Shown one piece after another: positions 1 through 9,733 of a DNA stretch of 53,806 nt. Under the pieces are notes generated by a model, which was given only the letters and a program-made list of their open reading frames with translations, made no database searches and was not told the origin of the DNA. Each line of letters begins with the position of its first letter. Within the stretch, counting starts at the first letter, position 1. Location: positions 1-53,806 of the forward strand of contig JANYES010000017.1 of assembly GCA_025362975.1 (NCBI GenBank), given 5' to 3'. A program made the translations under genes and the position numbers. This stretch comes from Alphaproteobacteria bacterium. GTDB lineage: Bacteria > Pseudomonadota > Alphaproteobacteria > Rickettsiales > SXRF01.

Positions 1-67
1 TCGCCAGTGTTACCGATGATTCCCGAAACTCCGATGAATAAACGGTGGATTTTCTTTTCTCAGTCAT
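1..67 (-). mobile_element. IS3-family transposase OrfA, N-terminal fragment running off the window
   Basis: The minus strand starts an ORF at 65-67 that runs off the left edge. Its first residues (MTEKRKSTVYSSEFRESSV) match the N-terminal helix-turn-helix region of IS3-family OrfA proteins, which open with a basic stretch followed by Y-S-x-E-F-(K/R). An AAGGA ribosome site lies about 8 bases upstream. The DNA between this start and the next gene probably contains the terminal inverted repeat of the element, ending with the IS3-type dinucleotide near 107-108. The second frame (OrfB, DDE integrase) would lie outside the window. The family call is from the first 22 residues only. Confidence 0.6.
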
Positions 68-100
68 AATAGCTATTCCTTACCTTTCCTCACCCCATTA

Positions 101-1237
101 TTACTTCAGGTGAGTTGTCCGGAATACTGTAGCCACATCAACGCGGTGATGGCCGTCGGCGACATACATCGTGCCATCGAGGCGTTCGTGCAGCATGATC
201 GGATCGCCGTGCAGGATCGGATCCCAGTGGTCGGCCTGATAGCGGCCTTTGGCGGTAACACCGTTGGCATCGCCGCCGGAGCGGAACTGATAGGTGGCGG
301 CGTCGACTTTGATATCTTCGGGGGCGACCGCGATGAGCGGCGTCTTTATGATGTTTTCTTTGTCCTTGAGCTGCTGCTTGAGCTGCGTCATGGCGACGTC
401 GACCTGACGGGCGAAGCGGTCCATCGCATAAGGAATCGTCACGTTTTTGGGAACGGCGCCGATAGTTTCGACATGGAACGATTCAGGCAGCACGGATTTT
501 ACGGCGGCGTCTTGATATTTCGCGGAAGGCTGGCTGGAAACCACCAGCACGTGGCCGGGGTCCGGATGGGTTTTGAGCCACGACTGGATGGTGTCCTGCG
601 TGTTGGCGCGTACGCCGCCTGGCTTGTTATAGGTGTTCACTTCGAACACACGCACTTTTTCGAGGCCTTCTGGCCAGCGCGATTTTTCGTCATAGTAGCG
701 CGATTCCATCATCGACATTTCGTTGACGACTTTGTTACCCGCCGGGCCTTCCTTACCTGCGGTCGGTTCCGTATCAGGCTGAAGCGCGCGCTCGCTGCCG
801 AGCATGCGGATTTGATCGAAACGAACGCCCTGCTCCCACTGGCGCTTCATGAATTCAAAACGCTCGTTGGTCACGCCTTCGACGGCGCCGAGAAGCAGCA
901 CATGATCGTATTGCGTGCGCGAGGGTTTGATTTCCGACGTCATGCCGGTATCGGCAAGTGCCGCGGTGAGTTCTTTTTTATAGGTCTCGAAAGCGGGCGG
1001 CTCTTTGCCGATCAGGCTTTCCTGCGTGATCTGGTGCAGCAGCTCTAGCGCCTGCATGTTATCGTTGAAGGTGACGTGAGTGAGGATGGCGTCGGCCTGC
1101 AAATCGGTCAGAACGCCGTTCACGCCCTTCACATCGCCGAACGCGCCGGACGCCTGCAACAGCTTCACCAGCCCCCGCTGTTGCTTGGGGTCTGTGTAGC
1201 CAAGGGCTTCAAAGACTGGTTTTAATGTGACTGGCAT
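101..1237 (-). CDS. Unknown protein with DUF218-like middle and ParB/Srx-like DGHHR end, probably 3'-truncated
   Basis: A 378-aa soluble protein with no signal peptide. Residues about 110-155 (VLLLGAVEG...) and 195-250 (a segment rich in V/L with VLVVSSQPSAKYQ) resemble the alternating Rossmann-like layout of DUF218/YdcF proteins. The C-terminal 40 residues carry LHERLDGTMYVADGHHR, the signature seen in ParB/sulfiredoxin-like and DUF1015-type folds. The protein ends only about 10 residues after DGHHR, where such domains normally continue. The last two codons (Lys-stop) coincide with the presumed end of the neighbouring IS3 element, so the original C-terminus may be lost. The resemblances are by eye; no function is assigned. 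Confidence 0.6.
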   Translation of the reverse strand: MPVTLKPVFEALGYTDPKQQRGLVKLLQASGAFGDVKGVNGVLTDLQADAILTHVTFNDNMQALELLHQITQESLIGKEPPAFETYKKELTAALADTGMTSEIKPSRTQYDHVLLLGAVEGVTNERFEFMKRQWEQGVRFDQIRMLGSERALQPDTEPTAGKEGPAGNKVVNEMSMMESRYYDEKSRWPEGLEKVRVFEVNTYNKPGGVRANTQDTIQSWLKTHPDPGHVLVVSSQPSAKYQDAAVKSVLPESFHVETIGAVPKNVTIPYAMDRFARQVDVAMTQLKQQLKDKENIIKTPLIAVAPEDIKVDAATYQFRSGGDANGVTAKGRYQADHWDPILHGDPIMLHERLDGTMYVADGHHRVDVATVFRTTHLK

Positions 1238-1337
1238 AACCTATAGATACAGTTTTCCACCATACTATCTTAGCAATTTTATGTGAAAGTTTCATGACGA
1301 AACAGCGCTCTGGCACAGATTTCCTGGCTAAAACCAA

Positions 1338-1366
1338 GAAAAAACCCCTTCACTTGCGTGAAGGGG
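1338..1366 (-). terminator. Rho-independent terminator after the 163-aa gene
   Basis: Perfect 9-bp stem (CCCCTTCAC / GTGAAGGGG) with a 4-base loop, followed on the minus strand by a run of T (AAGAAAAAA on the plus strand at 1336-1344). It lies 31 bases downstream of the stop of the alanine-rich gene and ends the leftward 3264-1397 transcript. Confidence 0.9.
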
Positions 1367-1396
1367 CAGAGGTGCCAATAGTAAACTCTAGGAAAA

Positions 1397-1888
1397 TTAT
1401 GCTGCCGTTTTGCCGCCGGAATGGTGATGGCCGTGCGAGGCTTGCTTCACCATTTCAACGAAACCACCTTTAGGGGCTAGGGGCGTAGCGGCTTCAGCAG
1501 TCGGTGCAACAGGCGCAGCAAGTGCGGCGTTAATAATGGCAGAAATATCGGGAGTAGCGGCGGCAACGGCAACCTGCGGAGCGGCAGCAGCTACGGCAAC
1601 CGGAGCCGGACCGGCCGGAGCCTGTGCAACGGCAGCGCTGACTGTCGGGGTGACGACAGCACCGGCGGTGGCAGCTTTGGCGGCTTCCGCTTCGGCGGCT
1701 TCCATCATCGCTTCCATTTTAGCGGCGTTCGATACCTGCATGCCGAGCGCGAGCAGCGCGTCAGCATCGTCCACAGGAATCTGTGCGGCGATACCTTTAA
1801 GTTCTGCCGAGGTGGTGGCGCCTTTTACGGCGTCAGCCATCGATACTTTCGGCGCTTCGGGTGCAACAACGGGTGTAGCTTCGACCAT
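1397..1888 (-). CDS. Alanine-rich protein of unknown function (163 aa)
   Basis: Start at 1888 is set by CAGGAG seven bases upstream. The protein is dominated by Ala, Val and Pro. An N-terminal part (residues about 15-70) could fold as two or three helices (SMADAVKGATTSAELKGIAA). It is followed by a low-complexity A/P/V linker and a short His-rich tail (HGHHHSGG). No family is recognised. It lies 29 bases downstream of the 448-aa gene and shares its terminator, so the two are probably co-transcribed. No signal peptide or membrane segment is seen. Confidence 0.6.
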   Translation of the reverse strand: MVEATPVVAPEAPKVSMADAVKGATTSAELKGIAAQIPVDDADALLALGMQVSNAAKMEAMMEAAEAEAAKAATAGAVVTPTVSAAVAQAPAGPAPVAVAAAAPQVAVAAATPDISAIINAALAAPVAPTAEAATPLAPKGGFVEMVKQASHGHHHSGGKTAA

Positions 1889-1917
1889 AGAAGTCTCCTG
1901 ATTATATTAGTGAATGA

Positions 1918-3264
1918 CTAAAGAACGTGACCAGCAGCTTTGCCACCTTTGAGCAAGGTGAAGTAAGCAAGCACGGCACCGGCACCAAGTTCGGCTACGG
2001 ACTTGATCAGCGTGCCCGTATCTGCCGCAACTTCCTTACCGTCTGCGTCAACATCACCAGCTACGATGCCGGTTGCTTTGCCAAGATCTTTCAGGCCGTA
2101 ACCAACGAGGATCGCGCCAGCACCAGCACCGGCAACCTTACCGAATTTAGCTGCGCTGCCGTTTTCAACCGCTTTGATTACGCCGTTTTCATTCTTCAGT
2201 TCGTAGACATTGAAGTTGGCTTTGATGTTCGCAAATTTGCTAGCAAAGAAACCTTTGTCTTTCATCGCTTCTTCACCAATCACGCCAAGCTTTGCCGCTT
2301 CAGCGTCGATGACGCCAGCGATCTTGCCAGCTTCAGTGGTTACAACAGCGCCAGCTTTCGCAGCGGCCTCAGCAGCAGCACCTGTGTAAACAGGGCCCTT
2401 GCCGAGTAACTTACCGGTTTGATCGAAGAGAGCTTTTTCTTTCACAAGATTTTCTTCAGCTTTAACAACGAAAGCTTTCGCTTCCTCCATATACTGGGTC
2501 TGGTTGCGGATGAGTGCGGTACCGGCAACCTGATATTCCCTCTGGGCTACGCGGACTACATCAGCACCGATGTCGCTGGTGAGTTTACCGCCGGTCAGTT
2601 CGCCGAGGATAATATTTTCACCACCTGCAGCGCCTTTAATAACAAGTGATTTAGCGCCGCCTTTTTCGGTGACTTCTTCAATCAGTTTCGCATAGTCGCC
2701 GCCAACAAGGCTTTTAATTTCAGCAACGGTATTACCGGTACCCTTGCCAGCAATGTTCTGGAGGGCGCCCTGAATCGCAGCGGTTTCAGCGGTGACAGCG
2801 TCGATCATCTGCGGAATGGCATGCGCCGTTACGTTGTGCACGTCGGCGAGTGCAACGGTCATACCGTCGATGAATTTTTTCTGGTCCTTGTAAGCAGCGC
2901 CAATGTTGCCAAGGCGCACCTTATCAATCTTGAGACCATTGGCCTGCATGTGAAGTGCGGCTTCAAACTGCGCGCTGTTTGCACTGGCGTTGAGGTTCAT
3001 CAACTGCGGATCATCAATAGCGCCAAAATTATCGCGCATCGCGGTCATGACGTTGTCGAGGGTCAGCTTACCGGTGACAATACTCTTCGGGCCACCCACG
3101 ACTGCCGATTTGAACTTCGAAAGAATGCCCATGCCAGCCTTGCGGCTGCTGGCAGGAAGAGCATCCTTTGCCATCGTTTCGAGTTCGGCAACACCTGCGG
3201 TGTAGTTCTTACCCGAATCGTTCAATTCATTCGTAAAGAGGTGTAGAAGATCTGACTTGGCCAT
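1918..3264 (-). CDS. Unknown 448-aa helical protein with hydrophobic C-terminal region
   Basis: Start at 3264 with GGAGA upstream. The first 350 residues are hydrophilic and mostly helical in composition, with repeated Ala/Lys/Glu stretches. The last 80 residues contain two glycine/alanine-rich hydrophobic segments (AAKFGKVAGAGAGAILVGYG and ELGAGAVLAYFTLLKGG) separated by an acidic DVDADGKEV loop, which could form a hairpin in a membrane. The stop is TAG. It resembles, in general style only, the large unknown proteins at 13.9-18.2 kb. No function is recognised. It could be host or cargo of the adjacent phage-like cluster. Confidence 0.6.
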   Translation of the reverse strand: MAKSDLLHLFTNELNDSGKNYTAGVAELETMAKDALPASSRKAGMGILSKFKSAVVGGPKSIVTGKLTLDNVMTAMRDNFGAIDDPQLMNLNASANSAQFEAALHMQANGLKIDKVRLGNIGAAYKDQKKFIDGMTVALADVHNVTAHAIPQMIDAVTAETAAIQGALQNIAGKGTGNTVAEIKSLVGGDYAKLIEEVTEKGGAKSLVIKGAAGGENIILGELTGGKLTSDIGADVVRVAQREYQVAGTALIRNQTQYMEEAKAFVVKAEENLVKEKALFDQTGKLLGKGPVYTGAAAEAAAKAGAVVTTEAGKIAGVIDAEAAKLGVIGEEAMKDKGFFASKFANIKANFNVYELKNENGVIKAVENGSAAKFGKVAGAGAGAILVGYGLKDLGKATGIVAGDVDADGKEVAADTGTLIKSVAELGAGAVLAYFTLLKGGKAAGHVL

Positions 3265-3489
3265 AACGTTCTCCGCGTTCTGTAGTTAAAAATGTATTTA
3301 TTACTTAAATGAACTATATCGCAAAACTCAAGGCTGTGTGTGACAATTTTGTGAAAGTTCTGTTACATACGGGAAAAAGTAAAAAAAAGACAAAAATATT
3401 CTTATTTTACCGTTGGGTGATTATTTTAAAAAGAGGGAGGGTTTTGTGGAAAAAACTGCTTACAGGGAGCAAATAAGATGACCAAACCA

Positions 3490-3924
3490 TCATTTTGAAA
3501 AAAGGGCGGCTTCCGCTAACCTTCTGTTTTCCAGTCCGGGCAGTTTTTGGCCGTTTACATAGGCCCAGTGGGCGAATTGGCGCTCTGCGCCGTCGATGTC
3601 GCCGCTATCGTAAAGCCTCAATAATGTAGATTTTACAAAGGCATTTACGCCGATGTTATAAGCCAGCGAAACCATCGCGTCGAACTGGTTCTGGGTGGGG
3701 TCATTTTCCAACGCTTCGAACACGGCCTGCGCCCGCGCGCCGATATCCTTCTCAAGCAGGCTCAGAGCCGCTTCCGTAGTGATGCAACCATCCGCAAATT
3801 CATCATCCGGGCCAATTACATGGCCATATCCGATGGTCATTTTCCCGGCTGGGCACCAGTAGGCCGTGGCTGAAAACCCTTCATATTGCCTGATCAGGGC
3901 TATGCCCTGCTCCGAAACGAACAT
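3490..3924 (-). CDS. Endolysin, GH24 T4-type lysozyme
   Basis: A 144-aa muramidase of the phage lysozyme (GH24) family that cleaves the MurNAc-GlcNAc bond of peptidoglycan. Glu15 (QYEGF), Cys24 and Thr30 fall at the exact spacing of the T4 lysozyme triad Glu11-Asp20-Thr26. Cys in place of Asp is known in several phage members. The YGHV motif and the C-terminal NRRLAEAALF motif are also present. There is no signal peptide or SAR segment, so export should need a holin. The best candidate is the TM protein encoded 18 bases upstream. It is the last gene of the structural cluster, preceded by AAGGG. Confidence 0.93.
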   Translation of the reverse strand: MFVSEQGIALIRQYEGFSATAYWCPAGKMTIGYGHVIGPDDEFADGCITTEAALSLLEKDIGARAQAVFEALENDPTQNQFDAMVSLAYNIGVNAFVKSTLLRLYDSGDIDGAERQFAHWAYVNGQKLPGLENRRLAEAALFSK

Positions 3925-3942
3925 AGCATTACCCTTGTATTA

Positions 3943-4200
3943 TCAGTGTTTCAGTAAAAATTCCGTGAGTCGGTCGAGCTGGTGTTTGATTTCGCCCATG
4001 CCTTCCTTGACGTCTTCCATGCGCGCTTCCAGCTTCGCCAGCTTTTCGTTGACGGCATGGCCATTGGCACCCAACTGCTCGATGCCTGCCACCCGCGCAT
4101 CGAGCTGCGTCGCCCACACTAAAATTGCCGATGCCTGCACCAGCAACATCAAAATCATCGACAGCGGCAAGCGCATGGTGACTTTTCGTACCGGTTCCAT
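3943..4200 (-). CDS. Small single-TM coiled-coil protein, holin-like
   Basis: 85 aa. One N-terminal transmembrane segment (residues about 10-31, LPLSMILMLLVQASAILVWA) is followed by a charged amphipathic coiled coil with heptads of Leu/Met (NEKLAKLEARMEDVKEGMGE). Start at 4200 has AAGGGG upstream and lies 5 bases after the DUF2793 stop. The lysozyme gene follows 18 bases later. Position and topology fit a holin or lysis accessory protein. Class is inferred, since small coiled-coil TM proteins of this kind in tailed phages are poorly conserved. An overlapping 112-aa frame is a shadow. Confidence 0.65.
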   Translation of the reverse strand: MEPVRKVTMRLPLSMILMLLVQASAILVWATQLDARVAGIEQLGANGHAVNEKLAKLEARMEDVKEGMGEIKHQLDRLTEFLLKH

Positions 4201-4205
4201 ACCCC

Positions 4206-4850
4206 TTACACGCCCATGCCCTGCATGATATACACCGCCGCCGCGCCGCCCGCGTTGGTACTGACATAGAAATTCAGCACGGCATACTGTCCGGCGGTTT
4301 TAGTAAAACCGTCGAAATTCCTGCGGTTTGCGCCACTCGCAGGCGTAATCGTCACCTGCCCAGCCCCGGTCTGCACCACGCTGAAATTAAACCCCACCGG
4401 CAACGACTTCGGAAGCGTAACGGTAATCGCCGCCGCGTTGCTGCACTCGACTATTTTATCCAGATCCGACGCGGCCACGGTATAAGTCGTGCCCGTCTGC
4501 GCGTTTATCTTGCTGGTGCTGGCGGCAATCCACGACGAGCCGTTATAGGTATAGATAAGGCTTTCGTCATTCACCCATAGCGTCACGCCCGCGCGCGGCG
4601 TCATGAATTTCCATATCTGGTCGAAATATGTAATCATGCCCGCTTGCCCGACCCAAGCCCCCGTGGCGCTCGCCCCGACAATATATAAATCCCCGCTAGC
4701 TGGCGATCCCGGCGGCGTAGCGGTGGTACGGCTGATCGCGCCGGTGTTCAGTAGCGCATCGATACGCGTCAGCGCCGCATTCACCGTCACTTCCTTCTGC
4801 GACTGCGATTGTTCGACAAGCGTGATACCAAGATGGGTCGTAGCAGACAT
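4206..4850 (-). CDS. DUF2793 protein, phage/GTA head-spike-like
   Basis: 214 aa. The first 110 residues match DUF2793: an N-terminal helix with QSQSQKEVTVNAALTRIDAL, then a beta-rich part with PASGDLYIVGASATGAWVGQ and PRAGVTLWVNDE. The C-terminal 100 residues form a repetitive beta-rich receptor-type domain (AITVTLPKSLPVGFNFSVV). From memory, the RcGTA head-spike protein GhsA has a DUF2793 domain and binds the cell capsule. Homologues also sit after gp15 in alphaproteobacterial prophages, as here. Start at 4850 has GGAG upstream. It is probably an adsorption structure on the head or tail tip. Confidence 0.8.
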   Translation of the reverse strand: MSATTHLGITLVEQSQSQKEVTVNAALTRIDALLNTGAISRTTATPPGSPASGDLYIVGASATGAWVGQAGMITYFDQIWKFMTPRAGVTLWVNDESLIYTYNGSSWIAASTSKINAQTGTTYTVAASDLDKIVECSNAAAITVTLPKSLPVGFNFSVVQTGAGQVTITPASGANRRNFDGFTKTAGQYAVLNFYVSTNAGGAAAVYIMQGMGV

Positions 4851-4933
4851 AAATTATACTCCTGTTGAAATTGCTTTATTTGAACGGACAAAAAGACTAA
4901 GTTACGTTCAATATTCAATGAATTGAGGATCGC

Positions 4934-5470
4934 ATGCCGACAATGGACGACATAAACGAACAAATCTCGGCCATCCCCGATCCCTATATTTTCTGGACCC
5001 GCAAGGAAATCCGCAACCTTCCTAAAGTGATCGACGACCACGAAAAAATCGTCGGCCTCACCTCCGGCATGGTCGATGGCAAAACATGGCTCGCGGTATG
5101 CACCACGCGACGCCTGATTTTCCTCAATTGCCGCATGTTTATCGGCATGGAACAAATCCAGATGCCGCTGGACCGCGTTCAGTCCATCGACCACCAGTTC
5201 ACCCTGTTTTTCGGCTCGATCAGCATTTTTGACGGCGTAAACGTGTTTTACATGCGCATGATTCGTAAATCCGCCATTCTTCCATTCGTCAAGGCCACCG
5301 AAGAAGCCATGTTCACTTTCCGCCACGGCCAGACCACCGCTGGCGTCACGGTTAAAACCGAATCCGCCGACGTTGCCACCCAGCTCAGCAAACTCGCCGA
5401 GCTAAAGGAAAAAGGCTATTTGACCGACGAAGAATTCCAGACCCAAAAGCGAAAACTGCTGGCTAATTAA
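4934..5470 (+). CDS. PH-like (bPH) and SHOCT domain protein
   Basis: 178 aa, cytoplasmic. Residues about 35-125 form a bacterial PH-like fold (GKTWLAVCTTRRLIFLN followed by beta strands and a final helix). The last 30 residues are a SHOCT domain (LAELKEKGYLTDEEFQTQK). Such pairs occur widely and are often of unknown role. The SHOCT helix pair is thought to mediate oligomerisation or membrane tethering. The gene is transcribed against the structural genes and its stop overlaps the gp15 stop by 4 bases, so it looks like a moron inserted at the 3' end of gp15. Confidence 0.85.
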   Translation: MPTMDDINEQISAIPDPYIFWTRKEIRNLPKVIDDHEKIVGLTSGMVDGKTWLAVCTTRRLIFLNCRMFIGMEQIQMPLDRVQSIDHQFTLFFGSISIFDGVNVFYMRMIRKSAILPFVKATEEAMFTFRHGQTTAGVTVKTESADVATQLSKLAELKEKGYLTDEEFQTQKRKLLAN

Positions 5471-8400
5471 ATTGCGGCGTTCGCGGCATACCCACGCCCG
5501 ACCGACGATGACAGCTGATACACATTAGCCGTTACACTCGCCTGCGCACTGCCAAAATCCGTCACTTGCTGTGCCACGCTGTAAGTCGCTGCCGGGCTTG
5601 ATAACCCCTTGATCGTGCGAACGACCGTGCTGCCGTTCATAATATCAACCTCATACGCTTCCGAAACCTCATTCAACGGCACATCCGCCCCGCCCAGCCA
5701 TTCCCCGCTCACGCGCGTACGCCGCACCCAATTCACCGTCAGATTACCGCTGACATCGCGGCTTCCAGCCACCTGCACCGGCCGGTACGGCTTCAACGCC
5801 ACGCCCGTATAAAGAAAATCCTGCTCCGGCGTTGCGCTCAGCGTCGCCCCAAACGTCACCGCTTTATACTGCCGCAAAAGACCGAGCAGGTTGCTGCCCA
5901 TCACGATTTTGCTTAAGCTCCCGTCCAGCAGCGTAAACGCCTCACCCGCCACATGGCCGCCAATCGCCCAATCCGTGCCCAACCTGCCCCGCAGCAACCC
6001 GCTCAGCACATACTGCCCCGGCTGCACCAGCGTCGCCGCCGTAAACTGGATAATCTCAGCGCCAACCAGCGCTGCATTCGCCCCATTCAGAACCGCGATC
6101 TGCGTCACACTCTGCAATGAAGCGCTCCCCAGCAACGACACCGTCACGCTCCCCGCATCGTCAAACACCGCGCTCGGCCCCGCTGGCAACGTCGTAATCG
6201 CCGTCCCAATCGCCGCTGGCGTGTTTAAATCCACCACCCGCGAATAGTTCGATCCATTATCGTCCGACCGGTAAAGCGCCGCCCCGACCCACGCATCGGT
6301 CAACCCATTCGCCGCCACGCGCAGCATGCCCTTATCCGTATCGTCCCCCGGAAACGCCGGTATATCCAGCAAATGCGCCGAAGTATCCGCCAGCGCGGTA
6401 TTCAACTGCAGCAACGAGCCTGCCGTCCCCTGCTGGCTGTAAAAATCAAATGTCGAAATATCCTCCGCCACCGCCTGTACATACATCACCGCCGGCGTGC
6501 TCATGCGCGTCGAAGTAATCCGCATCCGGTGCGTAATCCCATTGGAAGTCACATTAATCACATCCGACGGCTCCATCTGCGAATACTTCACCGGCAAATA
6601 AAACGCGAAACTATTGCGCCCCATCCACTGCGAAAACAGCGAAATATCCGCCACATTTTTCGCCACCTGATCGGTGCACATAATCGGCATATCAATCGTC
6701 ACCACCCCAAGGCTGGACGTCACCGCGCGCTGCGAATACTGCGTCGCCGTCTGATAATTCAGCAACCGGCTGATATAAACAACATTGACCACCTTCGGCA
6801 GCTCAATCTCCTGCATGCGCGTCACCGCAAACACCTCGCCGGGATTTTCCGTCGTGGAAACAGCCAGCATATCCTCCGTAATCGAACCCACCGTCGCCCC
6901 GCCGCGCGGCACGAATTTCAGCACCCCGTCCGATTCCACTACATCAAAAAAATACGCTGCCTGCAACGTCTCCACCGTATCGCGAATCGTCTGTTGCCGG
7001 TTGACAATAAACCCTTCCACCTGCCCCGCAATGCGGCTCACATCAATATCGCTTTGCAACAACCCCGAGCGTAAACATACATCCGTCAGAATCGCCGCCA
7101 GCCCCGAAGTGCCAAGCTTCCCCTGCACCCAATTCCCCGTCTCCCAGTCAATCCCGTCCGACCACACTACCTTCAAATCCGGCCAATACGGAAACGGCCG
7201 CGCATCCCACGTCCACACAAACATGCGCTCAACCATGCTAGACCCACCCCATTTTGCATGCGCCGCGGTCAAGCCCACGCGCTGCGCCACAAAATCGATG
7301 CGTCCTTTAGAATCATAAGGAAACCCGCTGCCGCTGCTCAACGGATCGTAAAACACGTTCGGCTGGTTCGTCGCCCCATCAACACTGGGATAACCAATTT
7401 CCGTAAACCAGATTTTCTTCATACCCGCTGTCCACGCCGTCGTCGTGCTATCCGGATTGGTATGCGTATGATTCCAGAACCAGTCGATATTCTTGATCGC
7501 ATAAGCCGGGCTCAGCGCCGCCTGAATCGTGCGCGCCGTATCGGTATAATACCAGTCGTAATCCTCGCCCGATGTCCATCCCGCAATCACCGCATCAACG
7601 TCATACCCCGCCTGCGGCCCAACAGTCAGCGGGAAATACGCATCAATCCCGATCACATCGATATTCGAACTCGCCCATAACGGGTCAAGGTTATACCACC
7701 CCCCATCCGTATGGTGATACTCCGACCAATCCGCCGCATAAGTAATGGTAACGCCACTACCAAGAGTCGATTTCACCGCCCCCGCAAGGCTCACCAGTTG
7801 GCTCACTGCCGGATAATTCCCCGGCGTATCCGTCACTTTAGTAAGCCCCTTTAGCTCCGACCCGATGATAAACGCATCCACATACCCAGCCACCAAACTC
7901 GCATAGTGGTTGATAAACGCGTTATACCCGTTGGTCTTTGTAAAGAACGTCGCGATATCCCCCGCCGCCCCCGTCAAATCCCCCCGCCACGGCTTGCCCG
8001 TAGTATCCATGAACAGCAGTGGATAAAACGCAATCTTATACCCCCGCGCCCGCAGCTCCGTCAGGTAACGCAATACGCTCCCGTCATCCGGCGTGCCGCC
8101 ATATTGCGGCGAGCCGCTAACCGAAGTAATCAAATGCGCCGTGCTACGGTTAAACCCAGCCACACCCCAATTATTGGGCTGCGTAATCGCCCCCACCTGA
8201 TATTCCACCCCCGGCAGCACATTGCACGACGTCAGCGTCATGCTAGTCCCAAACCAGCTCACCACCACCGATACCCACCCCACATTCGGGCAGGTCTGCT
8301 GCAACTGGTTCAGCGCGATCAAACTATTCGCCTCGCCAAACGGCGTATGCATATTGATCGCTTCCTGATTGCCCTGCTGCACCCAGCTGCTCCCGACCAG

Positions 8401-9146
8401 AGACCCCGGCACCTTATTTTCCACCACTGTGTCATACACAAATTCCCCCGCCCCTGGAATCATAACCATACCGGTAATCATGTCCTCCAGCGTGTCGCCC
8501 GCGTAATCCGTAGCCAGTGTTTTCTTCAACACCTCAAAGGTAAAATTCGGAATGCGGTTGCCATAATCGGCCAACTGGAAATTCTCAAACACCACATACG
8601 CCATCCCCCGAAACGCAGGCGTATTATTCACCCCTTCAATCGACTGAATCAGCGTATCCGGCGTCTGCGCCTCGTTACCCTTATAAATGCGCACAGTATA
8701 TTTCGATAGATCCAACTGCTTCGCATCTGCCCAGATCCGCAGCATCTCATCCACCGGCCCTTCGCAAATGGCAATCGCCAGCGTCGCCGAATAACTATAC
8801 GTCGTCGTGGTCTGCGAAACCTTCCCGCCGCCGCCCTTACCGCCCGCCCCAGTCGAGCTGGTCGTGCTGGTCACAGCCTCATCAATCGGTTGCGACCAGA
8901 TAATAATACCCCCCACCCGCATCATCCCGTAAATCACCGGAATCGTCTTACCGTAGGTGGAAGTCTGCACCCCCAGATCCGCCAGTCGCGGCCCGTTCAG
9001 CGGCCTGAGCGTTTTCCCCCGGCAATGGAGTTATCAATACTGCTGCCGATAGTATGCCCGATCTGGGCCCCGATATACGCCCCCGGTGGCCCGCCAAAAT
9101 AGGAACCCACGGCTGAGCCAATGGTGCTTAAAACAATCGATGCCAT
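5467..9146 (-). CDS. GTA gp15-like host-specificity protein (megatron, TIM-barrel), split by a -1 frameshift
   Basis: The tail-tip fibre/host-specificity protein of RcGTA type. Frame 1 (9146-8997) encodes a 49-residue glycine-rich N-terminus (MASIVLSTIGSAVGSYFGGP). Frame 2 continues from about 9012 to 5467 with the conserved GPRLADLGVQTSTYGKTIP and IPVIYG...RVGG motifs. Read with one -1 slip at GGGAAAA (9018-9012) the product is 1226 aa with no other stop. It has a GTA_TIM-barrel domain (about residues 320-670, with FIIGSEL and IWFTEIGYPS as glycosidase-like acids) and a Phage-tail_3 region after it. Without slippage, translation could only start at the internal GTG at 8970. RBS GAGG precedes 9146. 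Confidence 0.88.
9012..9018 (-). promoter_or_regulatory. Slippery heptamer G GGA AAA, candidate -1 frameshift site in gp15
   Basis: In the upstream frame the codons read GCC GGG GGA AAA CGC. Slipping back by one after AAA changes the reading to ACG CTC AGG and enters the long gp15 frame. The upstream frame stops 13 bases later (TGA, 8999-8997). The heptamer fits X-XXY-YYZ and is close to the GGGAAAG site used for phage lambda G/GT. Only a weak GGCC/GGCC hairpin is seen downstream. A simple indel in the G5A4 run is the alternative. Confidence 0.45.
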
Positions 9147-9240
9147 AAATACCTCAAACAAATAGGTTGTATTATTGTGTAAAAATGCTTCATTGATCCC
9201 GGCCAAAAGGCCTAAAAATTAATAGTTAAGGGGATATCAC

Positions 9241-9720
9241 ATGAAAAAACTGCTTACTTTATTTGCGTCTATCGGCCTGCTGAGCGGCTGTTCTTCGGTC
9301 ATCGAAGGCACCAGCCAGGAACTCACCGTCAACACCAATCCCGCCGGTGCAGATTGCTCGCTCGAACGCCAGGGCACCTCAATCGCCCACATCGCGACCC
9401 CGGGCGCTGCCACCATCAAAAAAACCAAATATGATATCCTCGTGCGCTGCAACAAGCCGGGCTATCAGGAAGCCACCTACATGAACCATTCCGGCGCTGC
9501 AGGTGCCACCTTCGGCAACATCATCCTCGGTGGTGGCGTAGGCTGGGCAATCGATTCCGCTTAGGGTGCTGACAACAAATACGACACCCCCGTCAACCTG
9601 ACGATGATTCCAGGCAACTCGAAAGACTCCGCGCCAGCCGTTGAAGACAAGCGCGCTCAGAAAGCCAAAGAAAAAGAAGAAAAAGCCGCTAAGGAAAAAG
9701 CGGACGACGCTTCGAAATAA
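9241..9720 (+). pseudogene. Small lipoprotein gene interrupted by an amber codon
   Basis: ATG at 9241 has GGGG nine bases upstream. The protein starts with a lipoprotein signal ending LLSGC (Cys17). A PEGA-like beta region follows (TNPAGADCSLERQG, YDILVRCNKPGY) and a glycine-rich segment. TAG at 9562-9564 stops it at 107 aa. The same frame then continues GADNKYDTPVNLTMIP and a Lys/Glu/Ala tail to TAA at 9720 (159 codons in all). GADNKY directly continues the pattern seen in related lipoproteins, so the amber is most simply a point mutation, for example from TCG. The gene lies on the opposite strand between gp15 and gp14 as cargo. Confidence 0.7.
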
Positions 9721-9733
9721 TTCCGCCATTGAT

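Noticed and set aside
3929-4267. 112-aa ORF overlapping the holin-like gene
   Set aside because: Shadow frame, Arg/Ala/Cys-rich, with no ribosome site; the 85-aa frame has a clean TM and coiled coil and a Shine-Dalgarno site.
7906-8709. Long plus-strand ORFs opposite gp15
   Set aside because: Compositional shadows (His/Arg/Pro-rich) of the megatron gene.
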